Origin: an uncultured Lachnospiraceae bacterium
GTDB lineage: Bacteria > Bacillota > Clostridia > Lachnospirales > Lachnospiraceae
NCBI GenBank assembly: GCA_910588845.1
Contig: CAJURU010000035.1
Location: forward strand, 1 to 27,026
Direction: 5' to 3'
Length of the DNA: 27,026 nt
Each line of letters starts with the position of its first letter. The first letter of the stretch is position 1. Made by a program: the position numbers and the translations under genes. The notes beneath the pieces are model-generated. The model worked only from the letters and a program-made list of their open reading frames with translations. It had not been told where the DNA came from and searched no databases. Of the stretch, positions 1 through 7,945 are shown in pieces.

Positions 1-27
1 TTTTAGAAATTTATTAACCAAGTAGTC

Positions 28-1581
28 TTGATTGACTACACCATTATTATACTAGCAGCTAAGGCGATGGAGGTTCCGTATCGTTCCGGCACATTGTTGG
101 ATGTGCAGATTCTTCCGCAAAAGGCCGGCGCAGGAAAAACGTTACTGGTTGTTTCAGATTCTCCCAGTATCGTCAGCGTAGGCAGCGCTATGGTAGAGAC
201 GGATGAAACCGGACATGCCAGCGTGCTGTTGAAAGGCAATCTGCCCGGCAAGTCCAGGATTACCTTCTCGCTTGCAGGCACAGGCCTTTCCGCGGAAACG
301 TCCGTTGAGGTCAACTCTGTCAGCGCAGGTTCGCAGGCATCCTCCATTGAGGCAGGAAACGTCACAGTTTCCTTGGCGCAGGATTCGTTTGTATATGATG
401 GCACTGCCAGGGAACCGGAGATTACAGTCACTGGATTGGAGAAAAAAGATTATATCATCTCGTACAGTGAAAATATCAATGCCGGAACGGCTTATGCGGA
501 AGTGATAGGTATCGGTGATTATAAAGGAATTATCAGAAAACCGTTTACCATCCATAAAGCGGCGCAGGAAGTCAAATCGGGCATCGCGCCGGGGATTCTC
601 TGTATCGGAGATAAAAAGAAAATATCTGCCAGCGGATTCGGGACATTGGAATATAAGTCTGACAATGAAGAAGTTGCCGTGGTGGACGAGGACGGCGTGG
701 TTTTAGGCGTTGGAGCTGGTACCGCGGAAATAACAGTCACGGCCTCCGGGGATGCGAACCATAACGGGGCTTCTGCGAAAGTTGCCGTAACGGTTACGGA
801 CAAAGTGAATATCTCTGCCTGCACGCTGGAATTAGGGGCAAAATCTTATACATATGATGGTAAAAAGAAAGAGCTCGCCGTGACAGTGAAAAACGGTTCT
901 ACCACCCTGCGAAAAGGGACGGACTACACAGTTTCCTATAAAAATAACCTTAACGCGGGGACGGCGGCAACCGTAGTTAAGGGAGCCGGAAAGTACACTG
1001 GCGCGCTGGAGAAGATATTTAAGATAAACAAGGCGAAGACCACCATCAAAGCCTCCAACGTAACGAAGAAGACGGCAAAGAAGGCAAAGGCTTTCTCTCT
1101 CAAGGCAAAGTGCGCAAGGAGCGGCGCGCTGACATACAGCAGTAAGAATAAACGCATAAAGGTGAGCAAGAAAGGCAAAGTCACCATTCCCAAAAACTTC
1201 GTGGGCAAGACGGTGATTACGATTAAGGCGGCAGCTTCTAAGAATTACAAGGCAGCAAGTAAGAAGGTCACTGTGAAGGTAAATCCGGCAGGCGTGAAGA
1301 TTACCAGCGCAAAAAGCGCGGCGTCCGGCAAGGTTACCGTAAAGTGGAAGAAGAACGCGAAAGCAACTGGATATGAGATCCAGTATTCCACAAACAAAAA
1401 ATTTGCCAAAGCCGCTGCGAAGAGCCGGAAAGTCAAGAAAGCATCAAAGACGAAGGAGATAATTTCCAGGCTAAAGAAAGGAAAGACATACTATGTAAGG
1501 GCGCGTACCTACAAGAAAGTAGCCGGGAAGACTTATTATTCCGGCTGGAGCAATAAGAAGAAAGTAAAGATTAAGAAATAA
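28..1581 (+). CDS. Lys-rich Ig-like/Fn3 surface protein, probably 5'-truncated
   Basis: This is a multi-domain beta-sandwich protein of the kind Lachnospiraceae export to the cell surface. In order I see an Ig-like module (residues about 18-97), a YDG-type module (about 112-178, with VYDG and NAGTA), a Big_2-like module (183-258), a second YDG-type module (266-336, with YTYDG and NAGTA), a very lysine-rich Ig-like module (337-420), and a C-terminal Fn3 domain (424-517, with GYEIQYS and YYVRARTY). There is no signal peptide. The frame opens only after an in-frame TAG at 4-6, the only early start is a TTG at 28 with no ribosome binding site, and the first domain begins almost at once. The visible reading frame is therefore probably the tail of a longer protein that is broken or frameshifted upstream. 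The strongly basic C-terminus could hold it to anionic wall polymers; that is inference. The domain reading is secure; the start is not. Confidence 0.75.
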   Translation: MIDYTIIILAAKAMEVPYRSGTLLDVQILPQKAGAGKTLLVVSDSPSIVSVGSAMVETDETGHASVLLKGNLPGKSRITFSLAGTGLSAETSVEVNSVSAGSQASSIEAGNVTVSLAQDSFVYDGTAREPEITVTGLEKKDYIISYSENINAGTAYAEVIGIGDYKGIIRKPFTIHKAAQEVKSGIAPGILCIGDKKKISASGFGTLEYKSDNEEVAVVDEDGVVLGVGAGTAEITVTASGDANHNGASAKVAVTVTDKVNISACTLELGAKSYTYDGKKKELAVTVKNGSTTLRKGTDYTVSYKNNLNAGTAATVVKGAGKYTGALEKIFKINKAKTTIKASNVTKKTAKKAKAFSLKAKCARSGALTYSSKNKRIKVSKKGKVTIPKNFVGKTVITIKAAASKNYKAASKKVTVKVNPAGVKITSAKSAASGKVTVKWKKNAKATGYEIQYSTNKKFAKAAAKSRKVKKASKTKEIISRLKKGKTYYVRARTYKKVAGKTYYSGWSNKKKVKIKK

Positions 1582-1635
1582 GTTAGAAAAAGCTGCTGCA
1601 ATTTGAAAAATAATTGCAGCAGCTTTTTCTAACTT
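1580..1635 (+). terminator. Perfect 24-bp inverted repeat, likely bidirectional terminator
   Basis: The arms 1580-1603 and 1612-1635 are exact reverse complements around an 8-base loop. The centre of the stem is GCTGCTGCAATT, flanked by an A-run on the left and a T-run (1624-1628) on the right, so it can terminate transcription from either side. It overlaps the stop codon of the Ig/Fn3 gene. Confidence 0.85.
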
Positions 1636-1690
1636 ATTTTCTAACCAATTTTCTAATCATATTTGACAAGAATGGTTAGAATGGTTAGAA
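1625..1690. repeat. Iterated TTCTAAC / GTTAGAA motif array
   Basis: TTTTCTAAC or TTTTCTAAT occurs at 1625-1633, 1637-1645 and 1649-1657, exactly 12 bases apart. The inverse motif follows as a perfect 9-bp tandem, ATGGTTAGA, at 1672-1680 and 1681-1689, sitting between the -35 and -10 boxes of the next gene. A further GTTAGAAAAA copy lies in the left terminator arm. The layout resembles an operator for a repressor, possibly the AlbA_2 regulator just downstream. Confidence 0.6.
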
Positions 1691-1691
1691 T
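1663..1691 (+). promoter_or_regulatory. Sigma-A promoter of the AlbA_2 gene
   Basis: TTGACA at 1663-1668 and TAGAAT at 1686-1691 are separated by 17 bases, a near-consensus pair. The spacer contains the tandem ATGGTTAGA repeat. The start codon follows 30 bases later behind an AGGAGG site. Confidence 0.75.
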
Positions 1692-1720
1692 ATGAGCAGA
1701 ATATTTTAGGAGGCGATTAG

Positions 1721-3034
1721 ATGGTTTATCAAGAAAGCGAGACTGTAGAATTGAAATCTATTGTGGTCGACGATATCAAGAAAGAGATTATTGCTTTTGC
1801 AAATTGTGAAGGAGGAAAACTGTATATTGGCGTTCAGGACGATGGAACAGTAATTGGGCTGGATGACCCGGATGGGGCTGCCTTACAGATTAGCAATATG
1901 ATCCGGGATGCAATTAAGCCGGATTTAACGATGTTTTTACATTATAGAACCTTAAACGAAGATGGGAAACAGATTGTTGTCGTTGATATTCAACAGGGAA
2001 CAGAACGTCCCTATTACATTGCAAAAAAGGGCTTGCGCCCGGAAGGCGTTTATGTTCGTCAAGGTTATTCGTCTGTTCCAGCCACTAATACGACAATTCG
2101 CCGTATGATTAAAGAAACAGATGGAGATCATTTTGAGGAAATGAGATCTCTGGAACAGAATTTAACCTTTGAATCGTCAAAACAGGAATTTTCCGAAAGA
2201 AATGTCCTTTTTGGTCAGGCGCAGATGAAAACATTGGGGATTATGAGCCGTGATGGTATTTATACAAATCTAGGTCTTTTACTATCTGAGCAGTGTGTGT
2301 ATACCATTAAGGCAGCTGTCTTTGAGGGAACTACCCAAAATGAATTCAAAGATCGGAAGGAATTTTCCGGTTCGCTGTTTCGGCAGATGAGAGAAGTATA
2401 TGATTATATTGACTTTCACAACCAAACTCATTCCACTTTCCTAAAACTCCGACGGATTGATCAACGGGACTACCCGGAGATAGCGGTTAGAGAGGCTCTT
2501 CTGAATCTGCTTGTGCATCGAGAGTATTCTTTCCGGGCTAGTACTTTTATAAGTATTTATTCAGACCGAATGGAGTTTACCTCTATTGGAGGACTTGTAA
2601 GCGGCGTTACTCTGAAAGATGTAATGATGGGGATATCCGTGTGCAGGAATGTGAAGCTGGCAAATGTATTTTACCGTTTGGAATTAATAGAAGCCTATGG
2701 AACAGGTATGTTGAAGATTATGGAGGCGTATTCGGGAAGCGATGTAACGCCCAAAATTGAAACTTCTGATAATGCGTTTAAGATCATTCTTCCAAATCTG
2801 AATGTATCTGTCAAGCAAAAGAAAGCGGTTGCCGACAAGGCAATGAGCAGCATACATGAGGAAACGATAATTGCTTTGGCAAAAGAACAGCGTACTTTTA
2901 CAAGAAAAGATGTGGAAAATGTGTTGGGAATCAGCCAGTCAACATGTGGTCGTTTATTAAAACAAATGATAGAAAAAGGACAGATTATTCAGGAAGGAAA
3001 AAGTAGAAATACGCATTATCGCCTTTTAGAATAA
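1721..3034 (+). CDS. AlbA_2-domain ATP-binding transcriptional regulator
   Basis: The protein has the three-part layout of the Schlafen/AlbA_2 regulator family of Firmicutes. An N-terminal AlbA_2 nucleic-acid-binding domain (about 7-125) has the typical ELKS and IIAFANCEGGKLYIGVQDDG segments. A GHKL/HATPase_c_4-like region (about 250-345) has REALLNLLVHREY, the SDRMEFTSIGG loop and EAYGTGM. A C-terminal winged helix (about 378-437) follows. Length (437) is normal for the family. The ATG is fixed by AGGAGG (1708-1713) seven bases upstream. It stands alone with its own promoter. Base composition looks more AT-rich than its neighbours, so it may be acquired; I did not compute this. Family members are thought to regulate transcription, sometimes in stress or phage response; the specific target here is unknown, and autoregulation is inferred only from the repeats in the promoter. 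Confidence 0.85.
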   Translation: MVYQESETVELKSIVVDDIKKEIIAFANCEGGKLYIGVQDDGTVIGLDDPDGAALQISNMIRDAIKPDLTMFLHYRTLNEDGKQIVVVDIQQGTERPYYIAKKGLRPEGVYVRQGYSSVPATNTTIRRMIKETDGDHFEEMRSLEQNLTFESSKQEFSERNVLFGQAQMKTLGIMSRDGIYTNLGLLLSEQCVYTIKAAVFEGTTQNEFKDRKEFSGSLFRQMREVYDYIDFHNQTHSTFLKLRRIDQRDYPEIAVREALLNLLVHREYSFRASTFISIYSDRMEFTSIGGLVSGVTLKDVMMGISVCRNVKLANVFYRLELIEAYGTGMLKIMEAYSGSDVTPKIETSDNAFKIILPNLNVSVKQKKAVADKAMSSIHEETIIALAKEQRTFTRKDVENVLGISQSTCGRLLKQMIEKGQIIQEGKSRNTHYRLLE

Positions 3035-3096
3035 CCTGCCCTTTTGGTATTAACAGAAGCGTATGGCCGCAGAAAAAATTATGCGTTATTCATGCC

Positions 3097-3762
3097 TTAC
3101 ACGATCGCCCACAGCCCGCCGTCCCTCATCCTCAGGGCAACGTCCGCAGCTTCTGCGACTTCCATGTCATGCGTGACGATAATGACGCAATATCCCTGTT
3201 CATGTGCAAGGCTGCACAGGATATCAACAATATTCTGCGTATTTGCGCCGTCGAGGTTACCGGTCGGCTCATCCCCGAGTATGATTTTCGCGTTGGAGGC
3301 AAGGCTCCTTGCTATCGCCACGCGCTGCCGTTCTCCGCCCGAAAGCTTTGAGGGGAAACGTCCCATCTGCTCTTTTGTGATGCCCACGCCCTCGAGCAGT
3401 TTCTCCGCCCTGGGCCGGGCGTCTTTCGGGCTTACCCCGCACAGTTCCATGGGAAAGCAGACGTTCTCCATCACCGTCATCAGCGGAAATAAATGGAATG
3501 CCTGAAAGATCATGGAGATACTCTCCCTGCGGTAACGATCAAGGTTTAGTTCCTTGAGGCTGTCGGCGTCAAGGGTAATATCCCCCTCTGTGGGAAGGTC
3601 CAGCCCTGCCAGCAGGGAAAGCAGCGTAGACTTTCCGGAACCGGAGGGGCCTACGATAGCGTAGACGGTTCCTTCCTCGAATTTACAGGAAATATCCGAG
3701 ACAGCATTTTTTCGTGCATTTTTATATTTATAAGATACGTTTGTTAAAGTCAAAGCTGACAT
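3097..3762 (-). CDS. ABC transporter ATP-binding protein (MacB/LolD type)
   Basis: This is the ATPase partner of the FtsX-type permease encoded 68 bases upstream. All nucleotide-binding motifs are intact: Walker A GPSGSGKST (38-46), Q-loop Gln87, signature LSGGE (140-144), Walker B IILGDE (160-165), the D-loop GNLD and H-loop His198. Length (221) is that of the stand-alone MacB/LolD/FtsE class. A longer reading frame starts at 3795, but I chose the ATG at 3762 because AAGGAG lies 8 bases before it and the family begins with this MSALTLTNVSYKY-like strand. It is the last gene of the minus-strand operon and converges on the AlbA_2 gene, with no clear terminator in the 62 bases between. Together with the permease it would power lipoprotein or peptide export, or regulate an envelope activity; the substrate cannot be told from sequence. 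Confidence 0.95.
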   Translation of the reverse strand: MSALTLTNVSYKYKNARKNAVSDISCKFEEGTVYAIVGPSGSGKSTLLSLLAGLDLPTEGDITLDADSLKELNLDRYRRESISMIFQAFHLFPLMTVMENVCFPMELCGVSPKDARPRAEKLLEGVGITKEQMGRFPSKLSGGERQRVAIARSLASNAKIILGDEPTGNLDGANTQNIVDILCSLAHEQGYCVIIVTHDMEVAEAADVALRMRDGGLWAIV

Positions 3763-3830
3763 ATGTTTCACTCCTTTTCCAGTGTTCATCATCAAAAATT
3801 GCTATAATTCCTGAAATAATATGCGTATTC

Positions 3831-6800
3831 TTACTCCTTTACCTGCAAAAGTTCCAAAACTTTGCGTCTTGTCACCAACACTGACGCTGTGACTGCACCG
3901 CAGGCGGCGCCACAAAGATACAATGCCCAGCACAAGGCAAGCGTCTCTATGCTCCTTGCAAACAGATTTAGGTTGTAAAGGGCTAACAAGGCTGCCGTAA
4001 GGATGATTCCCGCTATGCATAAAGCAAGCTGTTCAAACACCAGCATACATCGGACGCGCTTTTTTGTGACGCCCAGGATGCGTAAGTATGACGCTTCCTG
4101 AGTCGATTGCAAGATTACAAGCAGCGGTCCAAATAGCCCGATGAGTAGGGCGGCGGCAACGGCAATGGGAAAGAGCGAAGCCAGCAAGGAGCGGATGCGC
4201 TGAATATTTACAAGCCCACTGGTGTCGAGATGGTAAGACGGTCCCGGCGAATAGATAATGCTCTTATTTAATTCTTCCTCCAGCAAAACTTCCATCTCGT
4301 CAACTTTATCGTTGTCTGTCAGAATAAATTCGCATTTATCCACATCAAAGTCCATAGAAAACAGTCTTTGTAAATCACATCGTATTCCTGAAAAAATGCT
4401 CTTGCTGACATTTGCATCTTCAGAATCTACAATTCCTATCACCTTATACATTTTATAGACGGACACATCTTCTTCAGCGGCTACGCCCTTCTTCAGCATC
4501 GTATAAAGCATGCTTGACAAAATGCCAATCTCATCGCCTGGGGAAACGTCAAGCTCTTTTGCGGCTTCCTTGCCAACCAGGCATAACTGTGCAGTCCCCT
4601 CAAAAGCGGAGATATCATATCCGTCGGCATAATTTACCGTACAATTTCCCATGTAGCGCATAAGATCGTTGCTAATCGTCATGATATGATCGCTTTTTGA
4701 TCCTTCTACCCGTATGCTGAAGGTATCGTGACAGTAAAAATTTTTAATCAGCGGTGAAGTTGACAACGCTCTTGCGGATGTAAGAGAATAGGCTGACGCA
4801 CTGCCATGTACATTGGTCGTATAGTAGGCGTCGCGGTATGTGACATTCGCCAGCACAAGCGTTCCAATGCCCGCAGTCAGTACAACGGCAAGAATTAGCG
4901 ATACTGCCGTCTTTGTAATGCCGCGCCGCATATGGCGCACGATATAGGATGCCACATGGCGGACAGCGCCATACGTTCCCTGTGCAATTGCTTCCCCGGT
5001 AACGGAAAGTTTTGAGAGGTCAGGCATGGCTAACACCGTCTCTTGCACCTTTGGCGCAGGCTCTTTTTGTTTTGACGCTTTTTTCTGCGAGCCTTCCTGT
5101 AGTAGTTCCAGCGGCGGTGTTTGTTTTATGCTGCGCAGGAAAAAGTAAGCTGTCAACGAGACGAATGATAACTCCGCCAGCAGGCACAAAATTACTATGC
5201 TTACGGGCAGTGTCGTATCGGGAACATATTCTTTGGGCGCGCTGTCCGCCATGCGCGCAAGAGCCTTTGCCGCCATGCTTTGCGCATAATAAAGTCCCGT
5301 TATGCCGCCCAAGGGCATTGCCAATACGGACACAGCTACAAAAGGCAGTAAAACAGAATGTTCCGCCGCCTTGCCGGGAACGCCAAGCGTACGCATGATA
5401 GCATAAGACTTCATATTTCGCCCGATATAAAGGTACACGGCGAGAAATAATGATAATACTGCGCCAGCAACATACAAAAGAGTGGTTAAAAAGGAGGTCA
5501 ACGCGCCCATACGAAGGCTGTCTTTTACTTCCAGCCATCCCCCGTCGTCAAATTCCAAATCACAGCCTACCTCTTCTGCAAACGCTACGACTGCCTTGTG
5601 GAACGCCTCTATGTCGCGGGTGTCCTCAACAAAGAGAACGATCTCTCTGAAATCAGGCTCCAGATTGGCAATTTCCTCCGGCATAAGAGCGGATGGCAGA
5701 TAAATCGTATTGGGATTCAACGGGTATGCTGAATTTTTGTTTGGATCATCATATGCGCCGACAATCGTAACTTCTACGGTTTTCACGTATTCCGGTACCT
5801 TTTCGGGATAAATAATCTGTCTGTCATCCTCTGAGTTTGTTTCTGCCAGTGCACCCAGGAAATCATGATAAATCTGGTCTCCCAGCCGGATGCGGATGTT
5901 GTCTCCGACGGACAATCCATTTTCTTTTAGAAATTCTGTGCTTACGACACAGACGTCCGTATCTCCTTGCGTAAATATGCGTCCCTCAGAGATCATTCCT
6001 CCTCTTGTTACGATACGCATGTCAGAGGTATACTCAATCTCGAAAACGTGATTGTTATGTTCTATTGCGTTTAGCCAGGACTTTTGGCGGGCAAAGGGTT
6101 CCGTCTCCAGATAATTGTCTGGTTCTCCATCTATGACAGATAAAGAGCCTTCTCCCCAATCCTGAGGGTAAAAATGGATGCCTGATTCGCCAACCGATTC
6201 ACGCCGCCATCCTGAATTTAACGCCAGCATCAGGCACCTGCTCCCTATCTTTAGGTTGTCGTAAAATTCCCGTGTGTAGGGAGATTTTGCATAATACATA
6301 TCTCCCAAAGGGATATTAGACACCGTGAAAGAGCGCTCAATCTCAGGTCCTCCATCGCAGGCGATCACCTTGACGTCATCAAATTTCAGACTGACATGAT
6401 CACACAAGATGGAGGGATTGCTGTTTGCATCCTCATACCCTTTATATGTACCCTCAAACAAGAAGTATCCACTAGAGCTGCCCGAGTGCTCCAAGCGGTT
6501 CAAGCGTTTATAGTCTTCCACCCGTCCGGCTCCCAGATAGTGTTTATCGACAAGCGTCACGCCAGGCAATGATTTAAATTCTTCCATTTGTTGCTTCGTC
6601 GGCTCCGGTTTCTGTTCCATCTTATACATGAACCCATAACCCGTTGATGTTGTCCCATCCGGTGAATTGACATATTCCGTTTCGACATAGGTATTCGGCA
6701 CATAGTTGCTGAGAGAGGCATTGGCGTAGTAAAAGTTCTCCGCCTTCCTGTTTTCCCGCGTAGTGACGGCATAATCTGTAACACGGGAAAACAGTGCAAA

Positions 6801-6908
6801 CGAAGCCGCTGCAATCAGCAGGAACGTCAGCAGCGCCTTTAACGGTGCACGCAGCAGTGTTTTTAATGCCATTGATTTTTTCATATCCTCCTTCATCTCC
6901 AATCTCAT
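3831..6908 (-). CDS. FtsX-family ABC transporter permease, duplicated, 1025 aa
   Basis: This is a large membrane permease made of two FtsX/MacB-type halves. I see a first membrane helix (about 24-40), an extracytoplasmic domain of roughly 430 residues, three helices (about 472-495, 517-540, 568-592), a lysine-rich cytoplasmic linker (about 600-630), a fifth helix (about 666-690), a second external domain (about 691-908) and three last helices (about 910-934, 957-978, 990-1012). The cytoplasmic coupling segments RTLGVPGK (506-513) and RILGVTKKRV (943-952) are the characteristic FtsX loops. It pairs with the downstream ATPase. The start is uncertain: the ATG at 6908 has AGGAAATAT before it, while a strong AAGGAGG lies too close to an internal ATG (residue 9). 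Likely control is by the two-component system upstream, through the repeats at 7045-7066. Cargo is unknown. Confidence 0.9.
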   Translation of the reverse strand: MRLEMKEDMKKSMALKTLLRAPLKALLTFLLIAAASFALFSRVTDYAVTTRENRKAENFYYANASLSNYVPNTYVETEYVNSPDGTTSTGYGFMYKMEQKPEPTKQQMEEFKSLPGVTLVDKHYLGAGRVEDYKRLNRLEHSGSSSGYFLFEGTYKGYEDANSNPSILCDHVSLKFDDVKVIACDGGPEIERSFTVSNIPLGDMYYAKSPYTREFYDNLKIGSRCLMLALNSGWRRESVGESGIHFYPQDWGEGSLSVIDGEPDNYLETEPFARQKSWLNAIEHNNHVFEIEYTSDMRIVTRGGMISEGRIFTQGDTDVCVVSTEFLKENGLSVGDNIRIRLGDQIYHDFLGALAETNSEDDRQIIYPEKVPEYVKTVEVTIVGAYDDPNKNSAYPLNPNTIYLPSALMPEEIANLEPDFREIVLFVEDTRDIEAFHKAVVAFAEEVGCDLEFDDGGWLEVKDSLRMGALTSFLTTLLYVAGAVLSLFLAVYLYIGRNMKSYAIMRTLGVPGKAAEHSVLLPFVAVSVLAMPLGGITGLYYAQSMAAKALARMADSAPKEYVPDTTLPVSIVILCLLAELSFVSLTAYFFLRSIKQTPPLELLQEGSQKKASKQKEPAPKVQETVLAMPDLSKLSVTGEAIAQGTYGAVRHVASYIVRHMRRGITKTAVSLILAVVLTAGIGTLVLANVTYRDAYYTTNVHGSASAYSLTSARALSTSPLIKNFYCHDTFSIRVEGSKSDHIMTISNDLMRYMGNCTVNYADGYDISAFEGTAQLCLVGKEAAKELDVSPGDEIGILSSMLYTMLKKGVAAEEDVSVYKMYKVIGIVDSEDANVSKSIFSGIRCDLQRLFSMDFDVDKCEFILTDNDKVDEMEVLLEEELNKSIIYSPGPSYHLDTSGLVNIQRIRSLLASLFPIAVAAALLIGLFGPLLVILQSTQEASYLRILGVTKKRVRCMLVFEQLALCIAGIILTAALLALYNLNLFARSIETLALCWALYLCGAACGAVTASVLVTRRKVLELLQVKE

Positions 6909-6986
6909 ATATTTCCTGCCTCATCATCTGTTTTATCTCATGTGGGCTGCGACGCTGCATGGAAATGTTTCAGTCTTCGCATAGAT

Positions 6987-7031
6987 TAGAAAAACACCCA
7001 GGCAGGATATACATAATCTTACCTGAGTGTT
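6987..7031 (-). terminator. Hairpin with T-run between membrane protein and permease
   Basis: Read on the minus strand, a 10-bp stem with one G-U pair (arms 7022-7031 and 6993-7002) is followed by TTTTTCT. It lies after the 283-residue membrane protein gene and before the permease, so it can end the regulatory transcript or act as an attenuator for read-through into the transporter genes. Confidence 0.6.
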
Positions 7032-7044
7032 GCGTCTTACTTTC

Positions 7045-7066
7045 ATCAAAGTTGTGTCAAAGTTGT
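7045..7066 (-). promoter_or_regulatory. 11-bp tandem direct repeat, candidate response-regulator site
   Basis: On the minus strand two adjacent copies of ACAACTTTGA(C/T) give CTTTGA-N5-CTTTGA. OmpR-family regulators commonly bind hexamers repeated at 11-bp spacing. It lies upstream of the permease and within the same cluster as an OmpR-family regulator. I could not find a convincing -10/-35 pair beside it, and a terminator-like hairpin lies between it and the permease, so its role is inferred. Confidence 0.4.
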
Positions 7067-7093
7067 AAAATTTAGCCGCTATGGCTGATGCAT

Positions 7094-7945
7094 TTATTCT
7101 CTTCCGGTTTTTGCTTCCTGCCGCACTTTCAAACCCATGTTTAACTGTACGCATTCTCTCATTATCACATCATCGTTAATCACATCCTTGTCGATACCTG
7201 TTAGTTTTTTTCTGTAACCGTTAGCCTTGCGATATGAAAAATCCATCCAGGCATATAGCCGGCTGTCCTCAACCTCCCAGGTTGCCTTTGTCCCCTCCTC
7301 ATTGGGGACGGCTCCCTCATAATGAGGATTTATGCCGGATAATTCTATAAATTCTTTCAATTTCCAGTATGGCATCTCCTCTGGCAAATTCTCATAGAAA
7401 GTAAGTTCTGCCCGCCAAACCTGTGCGGTTACTGCATTGATATATAAAACAGCTCCCAGGGAATGTCCGGAAATATTCACTTTCCAGAAACTGTAATAGG
7501 GGTGTATCTGTATTTCTTCTAATTCTTTTTGTGCGCCAAGCGTTGCATGCACGGAGTGTATTTGGGCGTTTGCATCTTCCTCCCAGTTATATCCTACAAA
7601 TTTCATCCGGGTAAGCCAAACCTTCCCTGCTTTTACCGCCTCCTCCATAGAAATCTGTCTGTTTACCGGGGTATGGGCAATCATTTTATATTCCTCCCAA
7701 TTGCTTATGGCTTCTTCCATCTGCGCAATAGAAATATTTTCCCGCTTCTGCCACTCATAAATTGCATTTCCCGTCGTAATTTCCCCGTGTGCCGACAGAA
7801 GCTGATGTTCTCTTGCCCGCAGAATCAGATTCATGCCCGCCATGCTGGCAAGAGAAAAAACAACAACCAGAAACATGGTAAGGACCGTATATTTATTAGA
7901 AAATGGGACATGTATTTGTCGTTTATTCCATGATAGTTTCTTCAT
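7094..7945 (-). CDS. One-pass membrane protein coupled to the sensor kinase
   Basis: I do not recognise a named family. The 283-residue protein has a short basic cytoplasmic start, one membrane helix (about 20-41) and an external domain of about 240 residues. Within it, residues about 150-185 (YYSFWKVNISG...VLYINAVTAQVWRAEL) look like a PepSY-type strand pattern, a fold found in extracellular protease-inhibitor and sensor-accessory proteins; that match is by eye only. The start at 7945 overlaps the kinase gene by 23 bases and has GGAGG five bases upstream, so it is translationally coupled to the kinase. The position suggests an accessory to signal sensing or to the transporter encoded next. 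The lack of conserved catalytic motifs argues against an enzyme. Confidence 0.75.
   Translation of the reverse strand: MKKLSWNKRQIHVPFSNKYTVLTMFLVVVFSLASMAGMNLILRAREHQLLSAHGEITTGNAIYEWQKRENISIAQMEEAISNWEEYKMIAHTPVNRQISMEEAVKAGKVWLTRMKFVGYNWEEDANAQIHSVHATLGAQKELEEIQIHPYYSFWKVNISGHSLGAVLYINAVTAQVWRAELTFYENLPEEMPYWKLKEFIELSGINPHYEGAVPNEEGTKATWEVEDSRLYAWMDFSYRKANGYRKKLTGIDKDVINDDVIMRECVQLNMGLKVRQEAKTGRE

Noticed and set aside
1625..1690. CRISPR-like array
   Set aside because: Units are only 9 bases with 3-base gaps and include inverted copies; there are no spacers or cas genes.
3044..3505. 153-codon plus-strand frame over the ABC ATPase
   Set aside because: It is antisense to the Walker and signature motifs and has no ribosome site.
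3763..3795. Eleven extra N-terminal residues on the ABC ATPase
   Set aside because: The ribosome site AAGGAG lies inside this stretch and serves the ATG at 3762.
5012..5703. Several long open frames on both strands within the permease gene
   Set aside because: Their proteins have biased, Arg/Cys/Ser-rich composition without domains and lie opposite or across a clearly coding FtsX permease.
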